Assembly (NCBI GenBank): GCA_023957385.1
Contig: JAMLGZ010000001.1
Location: forward strand, 2,528,923-2,592,922
Length of the DNA: 64,000 nucleotides
Direction: 5' to 3'
Origin: Brumimicrobium sp.
GTDB taxonomy: Bacteria > Bacteroidota > Bacteroidia > Flavobacteriales_D > Crocinitomicaceae
This document shows, piece after piece, positions 44,157-53,861 of this stretch. The notes below the pieces were generated by a model. The model saw only the letters and a list, made by a program, of their open reading frames with translations. It was not told where the DNA came from and ran no database searches. How positions within the stretch are numbered: position 1 is the stretch's first letter; each line of letters opens with the position of its first letter. The translations under genes and the position numbers were made by a program.

Positions 44157-45059
44157 CTATTTACGGTTTCTTGGATGGTAACTGATGATAGCTTCCCGCA
44201 TAAAAGATTGATCTAAATGGGTATATATCTCCGTTGTTGTAATCGATTCGTGACCCAACATTTCTTGAATTGCACGCAGGTTCGCACCTCCCTCAATCAA
44301 ATGAGTCGCAAAGGAATGGCGAAAAGTGTGGGGACTAATATTTTTCTTTAAACCAATTTGTGCAGCTAAATCTTTAATAATTGTAAAAATCATCACACGG
44401 GTCAGCTTCTTTCCTCTACGATTCAAAAATACAAAATCTTCATTCCCCTTCTGAATAGTCATGAAATTGCGTGTTCCCTTCACATACAAAGTAATTTCCT
44501 TCTCTACGGATTCACTTACAGGGACTAATCTTTCTTTATTCCCTTTTCCTATCACTCGTATAAAACCTTTATCAAAAAATATAGATGAAAATTTTAAATC
44601 AATTAATTCACTCACACGTAAACCACAACTATAAAGGGTTTCCAGAATGGCTTTATTACGATGACCTTCTGGTTTACTCAAATCAATTGCTGATTGCAAT
44701 GAATCTATTTCTTCAATGGTTAAATAAACTGGTAATTTCCTTCCAATTTTAGGTAATTCCAATAAGGCACTTGGATCATCCTTTAAAGCATCTTCAAGAA
44801 TTAGAAAATCAAAAAACTGTTTTATTCCGCTAATTACACGCGCTTGTGAACGTGCTGACAAACCCAAATCAAATAAATCAGCTACAAAGTTTTTCAAAAT
44901 AGCCAAATCAACTTGTAGAGGAGAAATAGAACGGGCCTCACAATAAGTGATTAATTTATCCAAATCATTCTGATAGGCAAGAATTGTATTTTCTGACATA
45001 CCTCGTTCAATATGAAGATAATTTACAAAACCCCTAAAATATGTTTGCCATTGATTCAT
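44157..45059 (-). CDS. xerD: tyrosine recombinase XerD
   Basis: A 300-residue tyrosine recombinase that resolves chromosome dimers at dif together with XerC. The N-terminal SAM-like domain covers residues 1-90. The catalytic set is complete: Arg148 (CGLRVSELI), Lys172 (GKGNKERL), His244 and Arg247 (HTFRHSFATH), His270 (LGHESITTTEIYTH) and Tyr279. Its position divergent from aroQ, away from any phage or integron gene, points to the housekeeping enzyme rather than an integrase. Confidence 0.93.
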   Translation of the reverse strand: MNQWQTYFRGFVNYLHIERGMSENTILAYQNDLDKLITYCEARSISPLQVDLAILKNFVADLFDLGLSARSQARVISGIKQFFDFLILEDALKDDPSALLELPKIGRKLPVYLTIEEIDSLQSAIDLSKPEGHRNKAILETLYSCGLRVSELIDLKFSSIFFDKGFIRVIGKGNKERLVPVSESVEKEITLYVKGTRNFMTIQKGNEDFVFLNRRGKKLTRVMIFTIIKDLAAQIGLKKNISPHTFRHSFATHLIEGGANLRAIQEMLGHESITTTEIYTHLDQSFMREAIISYHPRNRK

Positions 45060-45139
45060 ACATTCAAAGTAAGTTAATCTTCAAAAATAGCTGTTTTTTC
45101 ATGGATATTTTGTAATATCGTAATCAAAATAACAGAAAT

Positions 45140-45550
45140 ATGCATCTTCATATTATTAATGGGCCGAATTTAAATCTTTTAGGAACTCGAAATCCAGAAC
45201 AATATGGTACTATGAGCTTTGAGGATTTTCTAGATTCCTTAAATTATGAAGATATAAAAATCACCTATTTTCAAAGTAATATTGAAGGAGAAATCATTAA
45301 TGAACTTCACACCTCAAAAGCTAATGGAATTATCTTAAATGCAGGTGGATACACACATACTTCTGTTGCCATTCGTGATGCAGTTGAAGCGATTACAATC
45401 CCCGTAGTTGAAGTCCATATTTCCAATATAACTAAGAGAGAGCGTTTTCGTCATGAAAGCTTAATTTCTCCAGTTGCCATAGGTTGCATCTTTGGATTCG
45501 GGATTAAAGGGTATCAATTAGCAATTGAATATTTTCAAAGACATCTATAG
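45140..45550 (+). CDS. aroQ: 3-dehydroquinate dehydratase, type II
   Basis: AroQ dehydrates 3-dehydroquinate to 3-dehydroshikimate in the shikimate pathway. The 136-residue protein begins INGPNLNLLGTRNPEQYG, with catalytic Tyr22, and continues with LNAGGYTHTSVAIRDA near residue 75 and VEVHISNI near 95. Slightly shorter than the usual 145. It is alone, divergent from xerD by 80 bases. Confidence 0.96.
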   Translation: MHLHIINGPNLNLLGTRNPEQYGTMSFEDFLDSLNYEDIKITYFQSNIEGEIINELHTSKANGIILNAGGYTHTSVAIRDAVEAITIPVVEVHISNITKRERFRHESLISPVAIGCIFGFGIKGYQLAIEYFQRHL

Positions 45551-45656
45551 AAAAACTAGCCCATTTTATTTCAATTTTAATAAATAAAGTGTATATTTAC
45601 CGTGCTCTTTCATCTGAAAACAGAGCTAATGTGCTATACTATAAAAACTTACGATT

Positions 45657-48600
45657 ATGAAACTAAAACTATTTACTTTACTAAATACACTATTTTTTAT
45701 ATTTTTAGCTGAAACCAGTTTTTCTCAAACAACAGAAACATTTACCACAATAGGAACAACGACTTGGACAGTACCGCCATGTGTTACCGAGATTACTGTT
45801 AAAGTATGGGGAGCTGGAGGAGGTGGTGGTGGGACATCTTCTCATCAAACAGGCTCTGGAGATCCGTATGAAGCTTGCACCGGCGGTGGTGGCGGTGGTG
45901 GCGGTGGCTATGCCCAAAGAACCTATAATGTTACGCCAGGAGATGTATACTCAATCGTAGTTGGAGCTGGAGGAACAATAGGAATCGGAACAAATAATAA
46001 TGGCCCTGCTGGAAACGGAGGAACAGGAGGAACTAGTACATTTTCGGGTCCCGCAACAGCAATTCCTGGAGTTCTAACTGCTACTGGTGGAACGGGTGGC
46101 GGTGGTGCCACCGCTGACAATACAGGAGGAAATGGCCATATTGGTGATAATGGAGCTGGTGGAGCAGGTGGTGTGGGCTCAAATGGAAGCTTGAATGCAA
46201 GTGGTGGAAGTGGATCTGGCGGATCAAATTCTGGATCTTGCCATGACTTAAGTGGAGCTGGAGGAGCAGCAGGAAGCTCAGGCGGAAATGGTGCTAATGG
46301 TCAATTCATAGGTCCATGTCCTCATACATCAGCTATGGCTGGAGGCGCTGGAAACAACGGCGGAGGAAGTGGTGGTAATGGTATCCAAGGAAATATTAAT
46401 GCTAGTCGACACGTTGTAAATGGGAATGCAGGTTCAAATTATGGCGGTGGTGGTGGCGGTGGAAATATCCACCTCAATAGCTGGCCTAACAGTTGGCAAA
46501 GATCAAATGGAGGTGCGGGAGCACAAGGTGTAGTTATCATCGAATATACCGATAACAAACCAGCTCCACCCATTGTAACTTCTAGTCCAGCAACTTGTAC
46601 AAAAGATGGATCCTCAACTATTGTAGGATATACAGGAAATCCAGGTGATTACACTTTCAATCCTGCAGCAACTATAGGTACCGGTGGAGTTGTTATTGGA
46701 ACAGCAGGAACTACTTACACGGTTACATACACATCAAGCCCTGGTTGTTCTTCTGACCCAACTACATTTACAATACCTGCTCAATTACCCATTCCAACAG
46801 ACCCAACTATCAATGTTGCTGCTCCGACTTGTTCTTCTAATGGAACTGCAACTATTGCTGGATATTCAGGAAATCCATCCAACTACACCATTACACCATC
46901 TGCTGGGGTATCCATAGGTGCCGGTGGAGTAATAAACGGATTAACTCCTGGTACATCATATACCATTTCTGCGACAAATGGATCTTGTAGCTCAGGAGAT
47001 GTATCATTTATAGTTGATCCTAAATATGATGCTCCGGATGTACCAACTGTCCAAATTACAGACTCAGACTGTGATAATGATGGTAGTGGGCGTTTAACAA
47101 ATCATTCAGGAAGTAATACTTATACATTCAATCCAAACCACACGATAACATTCGGCATTAATGGGGAAATTAATGGTGCGACACCTGGAACCTCATACAC
47201 AATAACTGCGACCAACTCAAACGGTTGTACTTCTAGTAGCAGTTTTACAATTCCAACAAAAAAACCTACCCCTCCTGCCCCTGTTATTTCTATTACAGCT
47301 GCAGATTGTGGAACTCCAGGTTCTGCTCAGATTACAAACTATAGTGGTAGTAATTCTTATAGTTTCAATCCTGGTGGCCCATCTATTGCTTTTGGACTTG
47401 GATCTACACGCAATATAAACAGTGCAACTCCAGGTACTTTATATACAATTATTGCTACAAGAGATGGATGTTCATCTTCTTCAACTTTTACAGTACCTCC
47501 AGCTAAAACTGTACCTGTTAGTCCTAATCCTGTAATTACTGCTCCTACTTGTAGCAGCAATGGAACAGGATACATTCAAAATTATAGTACGGGTGTAACA
47601 TACGTAGTCAATCCTTCTACTGCAAGTATTGACATAGCAGGAAATATAATTAATGCTACATACGGACAATCTTATACAGTTACAGCTGTCGATAACGGCT
47701 CAGGCTGTCCATCTACACCTGCCACATTTACAATTAATGGTCAACTTGATAACCCTACAGTGACTTTATCTGCTGAAAACAATGAAATATGTAATGGATC
47801 CTCTGTCTTATTAACTGCTGGAGGTAGTGCAACTTCTTTTACATGGACCCCTGGAGGATCAACCGGATCAACTTTAAGTGTGTCTCCTACATCTAATACG
47901 ACATATTCAGTTACAGGCTCTCTATCCAATGGATGTTCAGATACAAAATATGTTACCATTACTGTAAACCCAACGCCAGTAATCAATGGTACACCAAATA
48001 TATCTCCTGCTGATTGTAATGCTAGTAACGGTTCTATTACTGGGCTATCCGCAAGTGGAGGTACTCCTGGCTACACATACTCTTGGATTGATGGAGGAGG
48101 GACCCCTTCTGGTTCTAATGCAAATTTAACAAATGTACCTGCAGGAGCTTATACTTTAACTATTACAGATAGTAAAGGATGTACAGATGTCATAGGGCCA
48201 ATTAACATTACTAATCCTAATGCACCAAATGATCCAAATGTTAGCACTATTTCAGCAGATTGTGACAACAATGGAACAGCAACAATAAGCAACTATGATC
48301 CAAATAACACTTATACATTCTCTGATCCTAATATCACAGTTAATAGTAGTGGAGTTATATCAGGATATAGCTATGAAACAAATTACTCTGTTACTGCAAC
48401 TTTTGCTGGATGTACATCTGGCACTGAGTTTTTCCTAGTAGAGGAACAGTTAGCAAACCCAATTGTTACTATTACCGCTTCAGAATCAGAAATATGTGAA
48501 GGCACACAAGTTACGTTAACAGCAAGTGGCGCTGATTCCTATTCGTGGGATACTGGTTCTTCTGATCTTTCTATTACTGTTAACCCAAGTACTACCACAA

Positions 48601-50186
48601 CTTACAATCTTACAGGTACATTAAGCAATACATGTACAGATAACACTTCCATTACTATCACAGTAAATCCGAATCCTTCCATTACAGGTACGGCTATAAG
48701 CTTAGACTCTGACTGTGATATTGACAATGGTAGTATTAGTGGTCTTGCCAGCTCTGGTGGTACAGGTTCACTCTCATATTCTTGGGAAAATACAAGTGGA
48801 ACTGTTGTGGGTACTTCTGCTGATTTAAATGGAGTACCTGCAGGAAATTATACCTTAACTGTTACTGACAGTAAAGGCTGTTCAGATACGTATGGACCTG
48901 TTACGATCATAAATCCAAATGCACCGGATGAACCTATAATTGATATTTCAAGTGCAACTTGTGATAATGATGGGTCAGCTACTATTGATAATTATGATGC
49001 AAATAATACCTATTCATTCTCAGATCCTTCTGTAACAATAGATGCTTCTGGTGCAATCTCAGGAATTACTGCCGGAACAACATATACAGTAACATCTACT
49101 GAATCAGGTTGTACTTCAACAATAGCAACATTCTCTATTGATGCTCAATATCCACATCCAACAGTAAATCTAACAGCTGATATAACTGAGATTTGCTTAG
49201 GAGAAGATGTAACATTAACTGCAAGTGGTGCCGATGATTATTCATGGAACGAAGGACTAAATGACGATGAATCTCACATTGTTTCACCTACGGGTAATAC
49301 AACTTATACCGTAACAGGTACTGAAAACATAAATGGTTGTTCAAGTGATGCTTCCATAACTATCATCATTAAACCTGAACCAAGTATAGAAGCTTGGGCT
49401 TCATCAATTGAGGTTTGTGAAGGTGATGCAATTCATTTATTTGCTGATACAATTAACCCTAGTTCAGATGTTACATATTCTTGGACAGGACCTAATGGAT
49501 TTACAAGTACAGACCAGAATCCAACTATAACTCCATCAGAAAATGATAATGATGGAACATATTATATTACCGGAACTGCAACTAATGGATGCGGGATTGC
49601 TATTGATAGTGTAACTATAATTGTTCATCCTGTACCAAATTCAGGAAGCTTAACTGAATCAGAAATCAACTCTTGTGCTGGATCTGATTTAACGCTAACA
49701 ATCACAAATCCTGATGCAGGAACTAACTATGTTTGGTCGTACGATGGTGATATTATCGGTAGTGGTAATAGTTATGATATATCTTCTCCTGGAACATCAA
49801 ACAGTGGTACATATACTGTATACGCAGAAAACGAATTTGGTTGTCATGGTCTTGTAGAAACTATTGAGGTAGAAATCACAGTTTGTGATCTCGAAATCGT
49901 TGAGGCTTTCTCACCAAATGGCGATGGAGTAAACGAATATTTCACCATTAGCAATTTAGAAGCTTATCCTAATACAGAAATTTGGATTTATACTCGTTGG
50001 GGATTAGAAGTTTATCACAGTGAAGATTATAAAAATGACTGGGATGGAAAATCTCAAAATAGCTTGAATTTGGGAGACGATATACTACCTGAAGGAACCT
50101 ATTACTACCTGATTAAGTTAGGTGGTGAAGAGAATACTCCTAAATCAGGTGAAGAAATCAAAGGTTTTGTTTATTTGAAACGATAA
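45657..50186 (+). CDS. large glycine-rich repeat surface protein with T9SS type B sorting domain
   Basis: A 1509-residue exported protein, probably an adhesin. Signal peptide 1-23. Residues 35-300 are extremely Gly-rich (VWGAGGGGGG, GGTGGTSTF), as in bacterial glycine-rich domains. Residues 300-1390 are a chain of beta modules: short units ending GTSYTITATNGSCS, Ig-like units starting EICNGSSVLLTAGG, and two SprB-type repeats (near 776-857 and 1011-1090, with AGAYTLTITDSKGCTD). The last 90 residues (AFSPNGDGVNEYFTI ... LPEGTYYYLIKLGG) are the gliding-associated type IX sorting domain. A strong terminator follows. Confidence 0.9.
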   Translation: MKLKLFTLLNTLFFIFLAETSFSQTTETFTTIGTTTWTVPPCVTEITVKVWGAGGGGGGTSSHQTGSGDPYEACTGGGGGGGGGYAQRTYNVTPGDVYSIVVGAGGTIGIGTNNNGPAGNGGTGGTSTFSGPATAIPGVLTATGGTGGGGATADNTGGNGHIGDNGAGGAGGVGSNGSLNASGGSGSGGSNSGSCHDLSGAGGAAGSSGGNGANGQFIGPCPHTSAMAGGAGNNGGGSGGNGIQGNINASRHVVNGNAGSNYGGGGGGGNIHLNSWPNSWQRSNGGAGAQGVVIIEYTDNKPAPPIVTSSPATCTKDGSSTIVGYTGNPGDYTFNPAATIGTGGVVIGTAGTTYTVTYTSSPGCSSDPTTFTIPAQLPIPTDPTINVAAPTCSSNGTATIAGYSGNPSNYTITPSAGVSIGAGGVINGLTPGTSYTISATNGSCSSGDVSFIVDPKYDAPDVPTVQITDSDCDNDGSGRLTNHSGSNTYTFNPNHTITFGINGEINGATPGTSYTITATNSNGCTSSSSFTIPTKKPTPPAPVISITAADCGTPGSAQITNYSGSNSYSFNPGGPSIAFGLGSTRNINSATPGTLYTIIATRDGCSSSSTFTVPPAKTVPVSPNPVITAPTCSSNGTGYIQNYSTGVTYVVNPSTASIDIAGNIINATYGQSYTVTAVDNGSGCPSTPATFTINGQLDNPTVTLSAENNEICNGSSVLLTAGGSATSFTWTPGGSTGSTLSVSPTSNTTYSVTGSLSNGCSDTKYVTITVNPTPVINGTPNISPADCNASNGSITGLSASGGTPGYTYSWIDGGGTPSGSNANLTNVPAGAYTLTITDSKGCTDVIGPINITNPNAPNDPNVSTISADCDNNGTATISNYDPNNTYTFSDPNITVNSSGVISGYSYETNYSVTATFAGCTSGTEFFLVEEQLANPIVTITASESEICEGTQVTLTASGADSYSWDTGSSDLSITVNPSTTTTYNLTGTLSNTCTDNTSITITVNPNPSITGTAISLDSDCDIDNGSISGLASSGGTGSLSYSWENTSGTVVGTSADLNGVPAGNYTLTVTDSKGCSDTYGPVTIINPNAPDEPIIDISSATCDNDGSATIDNYDANNTYSFSDPSVTIDASGAISGITAGTTYTVTSTESGCTSTIATFSIDAQYPHPTVNLTADITEICLGEDVTLTASGADDYSWNEGLNDDESHIVSPTGNTTYTVTGTENINGCSSDASITIIIKPEPSIEAWASSIEVCEGDAIHLFADTINPSSDVTYSWTGPNGFTSTDQNPTITPSENDNDGTYYITGTATNGCGIAIDSVTIIVHPVPNSGSLTESEINSCAGSDLTLTITNPDAGTNYVWSYDGDIIGSGNSYDISSPGTSNSGTYTVYAENEFGCHGLVETIEVEITVCDLEIVEAFSPNGDGVNEYFTISNLEAYPNTEIWIYTRWGLEVYHSEDYKNDWDGKSQNSLNLGDDILPEGTYYYLIKLGGEENTPKSGEEIKGFVYLKR

Positions 50187-50205
50187 TAATAAATTATTAA
50201 AAGAA

Positions 50206-50247
50206 AAAGAGGCTGCTCAAATTTAGTTTAGAGACAGCCTCTTTTTT
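50206..50247. terminator. bidirectional terminator between the adhesin and yidD
   Basis: AAAGAGGCTG (50206-50215) pairs perfectly with CAGCCTCTTT (50235-50244). A T-run follows on the plus strand and an A-run precedes it, so it can serve the adhesin gene and, on the other strand, yidD, whose stop lies in the T-run. Confidence 0.88.
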
Positions 50248-50494
50248 ATTTCTTCTCTTTCTTCTTAGGAACAGGATCATAACCCGATCCTCCCCAAGGG
50301 TGACAAGAACTGATTCGTTTAATGGCTAACCAACTCCCCTTTATTATCCCCCATTCTTTAAGCGCATCTATTGCATAGTGAGAACAAGTGGGATTATATC
50401 TACAATTTGCAGGGAGCAAAGGACTAATTACCCATTGATATAACTTTATCAATATTAAAAAGGGAACTATTAAAATCTTTCGAAGGATTTTCAT
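50246..50494 (-). CDS. yidD: membrane protein insertion efficiency factor YidD
   Basis: An 82-residue YidD protein: an N-terminal amphipathic or membrane segment ([20 protein letters not shown]), then the three-cysteine core [16 protein letters not shown] and [15 protein letters not shown]. YidD assists YidC-dependent membrane insertion. It is not in the usual rpmH-rnpA setting, which is common in this phylum. It starts 21 bases after the phosphodiesterase gene on the same strand. Confidence 0.95.
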   Translation of the reverse strand: MKILRKILIVPFLILIKLYQWVISPLLPANCRYNPTCSHYAIDALKEWGIIKGSWLAIKRISSCHPWGGSGYDPVPKKKEKK

Positions 50495-50515
50495 AAAACA
50501 AAAGTAATAAGTAAA

Positions 50516-51205
50516 TTATTCTTTTCCTATGAGTAGAAGCAGCTTATCAGTAGTTATAAAATCAATTCCCATTGCTGATAACTTCTGTGCAATTTCTAGA
50601 TCATTCACTGTCCATGCATTTGTAATCAACTGATGCTTTTTTGCCTCAAGTAATAATTCAGGAGCATTCATATAATCAACGTACTCAACATCCAACCCGT
50701 TTATTCCTTCCTGTAATAGAACATCAACCGTAGCATCTGAACCTAAATATAAACATGGTAAAACAGTATGTTTTTGCAATTCTTTTAAAATAAGTAAATC
50801 GAAACTTATAAAATAGATATTAGTGAGTCTATCCCCTATAGTTTGAATCACTTTCTGAACAAATTTTACTTTTTGTTTATCATTTAACCCAGATGGCTTT
50901 AGTTCTATCCATAGAGATTTCTCTCCTTCCCAATATTTCATTATCTTCTTAAAAGACAATACAGATTCCTTAGTCAACACCTGTAAACCTTTTAATTGCA
51001 GATAATGCTTCTGATAAATCATACGCCCTCGATATTCATCATCATGATGGACGATTATTTTTCCATCCTTAGTATATTGCAAATCAAATTCTATTCCTCC
51101 AATAGGTAACTCCTGAGCCTTCAAGAATGCTTGAATAGAATTCTGAGGAAGATTAAAATCCTTCCATGCACCTCGATGTGCTACAATCTTCTCTGGCTCT
51201 ATCAT
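50516..51205 (-). CDS. glycerophosphodiester phosphodiesterase family protein
   Basis: A 229-residue GDPD barrel enzyme, releasing glycerol-3-phosphate from glycerophosphodiesters. AHRGAWKDFNLPQNS near residue 9 supplies the first catalytic His; IEFDLQYTKDGKIIVHHDD near 38 gives the acidic metal ligands and second His; WIELKPSG near 99 and the terminal INGLDVEYVDYM and AWTVNDLE segments fit the family. There is no signal peptide, so it is cytoplasmic like UgpQ. Upstream of yidD. Confidence 0.88.
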   Translation of the reverse strand: MIEPEKIVAHRGAWKDFNLPQNSIQAFLKAQELPIGGIEFDLQYTKDGKIIVHHDDEYRGRMIYQKHYLQLKGLQVLTKESVLSFKKIMKYWEGEKSLWIELKPSGLNDKQKVKFVQKVIQTIGDRLTNIYFISFDLLILKELQKHTVLPCLYLGSDATVDVLLQEGINGLDVEYVDYMNAPELLLEAKKHQLITNAWTVNDLEIAQKLSAMGIDFITTDKLLLLIGKE

Positions 51206-51270
51206 AGAATAAAGGTAAGGACTTTGTCAATACAAAGTCAAAATCATGTTACTTTTTAAAAAGTTAGGAC

Positions 51271-51307
51271 AAAAAAATAAGTGGCTATCAAGAGATAACC
51301 ACTTATT
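51271..51307 (-). terminator. intrinsic terminator (minus strand)
   Basis: AATAAGTGG (51276-51284) pairs with CCACTTATT (51299-51307), with an inner TATC/GATA helix after one mismatch. The minus strand ends in seven U. It lies 17 bases after the stop of the membrane protein at 51325. Confidence 0.85.
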
Positions 51308-51324
51308 CCAGTAAGTTAATCGTT

Positions 51325-51795
51325 TTATTTAATAAACTCTTTATATATGTTTATCCATTTATTTCCAAGCATTAACTCTCCACTAATTCTTCCTCCATCA
51401 CGCTCATCAAATAGAATAAAACTTTGTGTATCCAATTTTTTATCTCTAGGATAAAAGCAAATTTCAAGCAAACTAGTTGACAGTTCTTCACCTGTTTTAG
51501 AGTTATCTCTAATCACATTACAAGAAGAAAAATCCCTCAGCTTAACATGCGATGTTTTCACTTCATTTCCTTGCTTTAATCCCCAAAAGGCAATATGATT
51601 TCCCTCATCTATTCCCAAGATAAGGGTATTATCCACCTCCCATCTATCTAGACTAAATCCGTTATCAATTGCATGTTTCTTTAAATTATTAATTAACTCA
51701 TTTTGTTTTCTTTTATTCTTAATATAAGCATAAACAAAAGGTGATATTAATGCTATCACTGATAGCACTGAAACTACCGTATTTCCAATATTCAT
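51325..51795 (-). CDS. membrane-anchored protein of unknown function
   Basis: A 156-residue protein with one N-terminal membrane helix (about 8-25) followed by a basic cytoplasmic stretch KNKRKQNELINNLKKHA and a soluble domain rich in beta strands (GIDEGNHIAFWGL, LLEICFYPRD). I do not recognise the family. It has its own terminator and no operon partner. Confidence 0.7.
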   Translation of the reverse strand: MNIGNTVVSVLSVIALISPFVYAYIKNKRKQNELINNLKKHAIDNGFSLDRWEVDNTLILGIDEGNHIAFWGLKQGNEVKTSHVKLRDFSSCNVIRDNSKTGEELSTSLLEICFYPRDKKLDTQSFILFDERDGGRISGELMLGNKWINIYKEFIK

Positions 51796-51899
51796 TTTAA
51801 TTATTTTAATCGATTATTTAATGATTTCTATAGTTTAGACCATAGAAAAATACCTTGATTAATGCAAAGCACAATCAAATCACATATAAATAATGAATT

Positions 51900-52298
51900 T
51901 TACCAGAAATAATGAAATGGAAAAATAATATCCTGTATAGGTAGGGAAAGCTCTATTATTTGAGATTCCCTAACATAATTAGTCAGTAATTGATGAAATA
52001 TCTGTCCAAGGAAAACGGAAACTGTAGCCGCATTATCAAGATCCTTCTCAGTTTTTGGAAGCATTTGTGAGATGGAAACATTTTCATGACTAGTGTTTAT
52101 TGTTTGTGGAAAAATTAATTTAGAAATCTCTCCTAAATATATTTGCTGAGAATGATGTTGTTGTACAAATTCATTGGAAACCTGTACTCCAGACGTCCCC
52201 ATAATAGAGACTCCATAAAAAAAAATTGAAATGACTATAACTGTTAGTTTAGTCATTTCAATTCTTCTAATTTTTCTTTGCTTATCTTCCATTACCAA
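51900..52298 (-). CDS. small exported or membrane protein of unknown function
   Basis: A 132-residue open frame with a basic N-terminus (KQRKIRRIEM) and one hydrophobic segment (TKLTVIVISIFFYGVSIMG), then a polar region and a hydrophobic, aromatic C-terminus ending IIFPFHYFW. No family recognised. It begins 18 bases after the T9SS protein gene and may be its operon partner. Start could be 52298 or the second ATG at 52292. Confidence 0.5.
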   Translation of the reverse strand: MVMEDKQRKIRRIEMTKLTVIVISIFFYGVSIMGTSGVQVSNEFVQQHHSQQIYLGEISKLIFPQTINTSHENVSISQMLPKTEKDLDNAATVSVFLGQIFHQLLTNYVRESQIIELSLPIQDIIFPFHYFW

Positions 52299-52316
52299 TC
52301 AATGAAAAGGAAAGTA

Positions 52317-53648
52317 TTATTTAACAAGTATCAGCTTCTTAGTCACAAGTCCTTTATCAGTATATATCTTCACGAAATATGTACCGTTAGACAATGAGGA
52401 AGCATTCATATGATAAGTGTTTTCGCTGAAACTAGTTTTCAATTGAATAATATTTCCTAATATATCCATAAAGACAACTCTTTCAGCAACTACATTTAAT
52501 CCTAAAGTTATCTTAAAATCAGATTTAACTGGATTTGGATATACTTGGATTAAGTTCTCTAACGCTTGTGTACTTAAGCCAGCTTCAACTGTATTTACAG
52601 ACTTAGAAAGCACTTTATTTCCACAATTATTTTCTAAGATACAAAGAACGTTGTAAGTACCATTATTAGCATAAGTATGAGTAACTGTTGCTCCCGTACC
52701 ATTTGTCCCATCTCCAAAATTCCAGGAGTAAGTACCTACATCAGTTGCCCCATTTACTGAAAACTCATACTCCAAATTACCTAGAGAATTTACATTTATA
52801 TCAACCGCATTTGGAACATTCTGTACACTAACATTAATTGAGCCATCAGTCTCACAAGCACCACCTGTAACATGAACGGTATAAAGACCTGGTGTTGTTA
52901 CACTAATCGTAGAGGTTGTTGCTCCAGTACTCCATAAATAAGAAGTTGAACCAGGAATAGCTGCATTTAAAATAATGGCAGCATTTGAACAGATAACTGT
53001 ATCTGCGCCTAAATTAACAATAAAATTATCACAATTTGTAGCCCCAGGCTCTGATATTGTAATTGTGTAATCATGTACCTCTCCTGATATACCTGTCATA
53101 GGATCTACTGCAAAGTCTGGACAAGAAACTACATTGTCCGAACCTGGAGGCATCCCCATAACACTAATTCCTAATCCAACAACAACTCGCATTCTATGAT
53201 TACCTGTTGCAGCAGCAGCTGGGATAGAAATTGTAAAAGTAGTATTGCTGGTTTGAATAAAACCTGGAGTCTCTCCTACTTTATCCGCAACATCAAAAAT
53301 GCCATCATCACCAAAATCAATCCATACCACTCCTACTACTCCTGCTTCATATATTGGAAAATCAGGGTCTGCTTCAGGTGCCTTATCCGTAGAGACAGTC
53401 ACAGTATAATTCGCACCTTGATACAATTGAATTGGCGCTAAACTCGTCCTATCATCATAACCTCCACTAAAACATCCCGTATTCTGATCGTCTATCTGAG
53501 TTCCATTTTCACCAACTAAAGTAAAGGTATTTATGTCAGATCCATCTGAACAACCATCAAAATAACTAGGTACACAATAGGTCTGCGCATTTAAATAACT
53601 AAATGAAACAAAAATTCCTGTTAAAATTAAAAGTAAATTAAATTTCAT
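52317..53648 (-). CDS. secreted GEVED/PKD protein with T9SS type A sorting domain
   Basis: A 443-residue exported protein starting MKFNLLLILTG at 53648, with a signal peptide of about 21 residues; an in-frame ATG at 53678 only adds ten residues before it. A GEVED-type domain (VVWIDFGDDGIFDVADKVGET ... GEVHDYTITI) occupies about 85-205. An Ig-like unit (ICSNAAIILNAAIPGSTSYLWSTG) and a PKD domain (GTYSWNFGDGTNGTG) follow. The last 75 residues (LIQVYPNPVKSDFKIT ... NGTYFVKIYTDKG) are the type A type IX sorting signal. Function otherwise unknown. Confidence 0.88.
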   Translation of the reverse strand: MKFNLLLILTGIFVSFSYLNAQTYCVPSYFDGCSDGSDINTFTLVGENGTQIDDQNTGCFSGGYDDRTSLAPIQLYQGANYTVTVSTDKAPEADPDFPIYEAGVVGVVWIDFGDDGIFDVADKVGETPGFIQTSNTTFTISIPAAAATGNHRMRVVVGLGISVMGMPPGSDNVVSCPDFAVDPMTGISGEVHDYTITISEPGATNCDNFIVNLGADTVICSNAAIILNAAIPGSTSYLWSTGATTSTISVTTPGLYTVHVTGGACETDGSINVSVQNVPNAVDINVNSLGNLEYEFSVNGATDVGTYSWNFGDGTNGTGATVTHTYANNGTYNVLCILENNCGNKVLSKSVNTVEAGLSTQALENLIQVYPNPVKSDFKITLGLNVVAERVVFMDILGNIIQLKTSFSENTYHMNASSLSNGTYFVKIYTDKGLVTKKLILVK

Positions 53649-53787
53649 ATTATTATTAAACATATATGTTAAATACAAATATAAATAAAATAATTCTAGT
53701 CACACTCTCGGATATACAAATAAAACTAAGAATACAAAACACCAATTTTATGTCATAATGTCGTGTATTTTAATTAGGCTAAGTCAA

Positions 53788-53818
53788 TTTGTCGTGAAAA
53801 ATGATGTTTTTTGATTTG
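53788..53818 (+). promoter_or_regulatory. possible promoter of clpB
   Basis: TTTG at 53788-53791 and TTGATTTG at 53811-53818 are 19 bases apart; the second differs from TAnnTTTG at one position. The 5' leader would be about 40 bases. No heat-shock-specific inverted repeat (CIRCE) is seen. Confidence 0.4.
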
Positions 53819-53861
53819 GTTAAAAAATTGATTTACGGAGAACAGTAAAATTTAAAAAGAA

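Noticed and set aside
44157..45059. Tyrosine recombinase considered as an integrase mobilising the nearby MITE-like element
   Set aside because: The protein has the length, domain layout and aroQ neighbourhood of chromosomal XerD, and the inverted-repeat ends of the element do not resemble dif or attachment sites.
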